This document shows positions 5,728-5,730 of a DNA stretch of 5,730 nt, one piece after another (position 1 is the first letter of the stretch; the number at the start of each line of letters is the position of its first letter). Source of the DNA: Eubacterium sp. (GTDB taxonomy: Bacteria; Bacillota; Clostridia; Lachnospirales; CAG-274); NCBI GenBank assembly GCA_020859645.1, contig JAJBVU010000245.1:8054-13783 (forward strand), in the 5' to 3' direction. The notes under the pieces were generated by a model. The model saw nothing but the letters and a program-made list of their open reading frames with translations. It did no database searches and was not told where the DNA came from. The translations under genes were made by a program, and so were the position numbers.

Positions 5728-5730
5728 AAA

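Overview
The window looks like chromosome from a low-to-moderate-GC gut Clostridia, most likely a Ruminococcus-like member of the Oscillospiraceae. This rests on a type I dockerin, Thr/Glu/Ser-rich linkers, strong AGGAGG-type ribosome binding sites and short GC-rich palindromic intergenic repeats in an AT-rich background. The genus is inferred, not shown. Every gene is on the minus strand, so transcription runs from high to low coordinates.

Layout in transcription order. (1) 5727-5036: a polyprenyl-phosphate sugar-1-phosphate transferase (bacterial sugar transferase, monotopic PGT family), broken by a one-base deletion at a C run. Neither fragment as normally called carries the catalytic Asp-Glu pair. 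(2) 5032-4745: a dense composite of GC-rich hairpins with no credible gene. (3) 4691-3804: a complete family 2 glycosyltransferase. (4) 3790-3731: a second copy of the intergenic repeat, then a good sigma-70-type promoter at 3652-3624. (5) 3558-2776: a single-pass membrane-anchored protein with an acidic Ser/Thr/Glu-rich stalk and a helical C-terminal domain, function unknown. (6) 2744-339: an 801-residue secreted protein with a signal peptide, an N-terminal dockerin, an unrecognised domain of about 310 residues, and two linker-separated copies of a beta-rich module. (7) A rho-independent terminator at 287-249. (8) A third repeat copy at 126-215, then AT-rich DNA to the window edge.

The first two genes fit surface polysaccharide assembly: the transferase loads the first sugar phosphate onto a lipid carrier and the GT2 adds a later sugar. 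The last two form a self-contained two-gene unit with its own promoter and terminator, and both products act outside the cytoplasm. The dockerin predicts docking to a cohesin-bearing scaffold, and the repeated modules suggest binding to a polysaccharide or wall. No catalytic domain is recognisable.

The most notable signals are the hairpin repeat family, whose copies vary in a compensatory way and one of which is nested and expanded; the frameshift in the transferase; the near-identical DNA tract shared by the two C-terminal modules; and the unrecognised domain of the dockerin protein. I see no clear evidence for a wholly new system.
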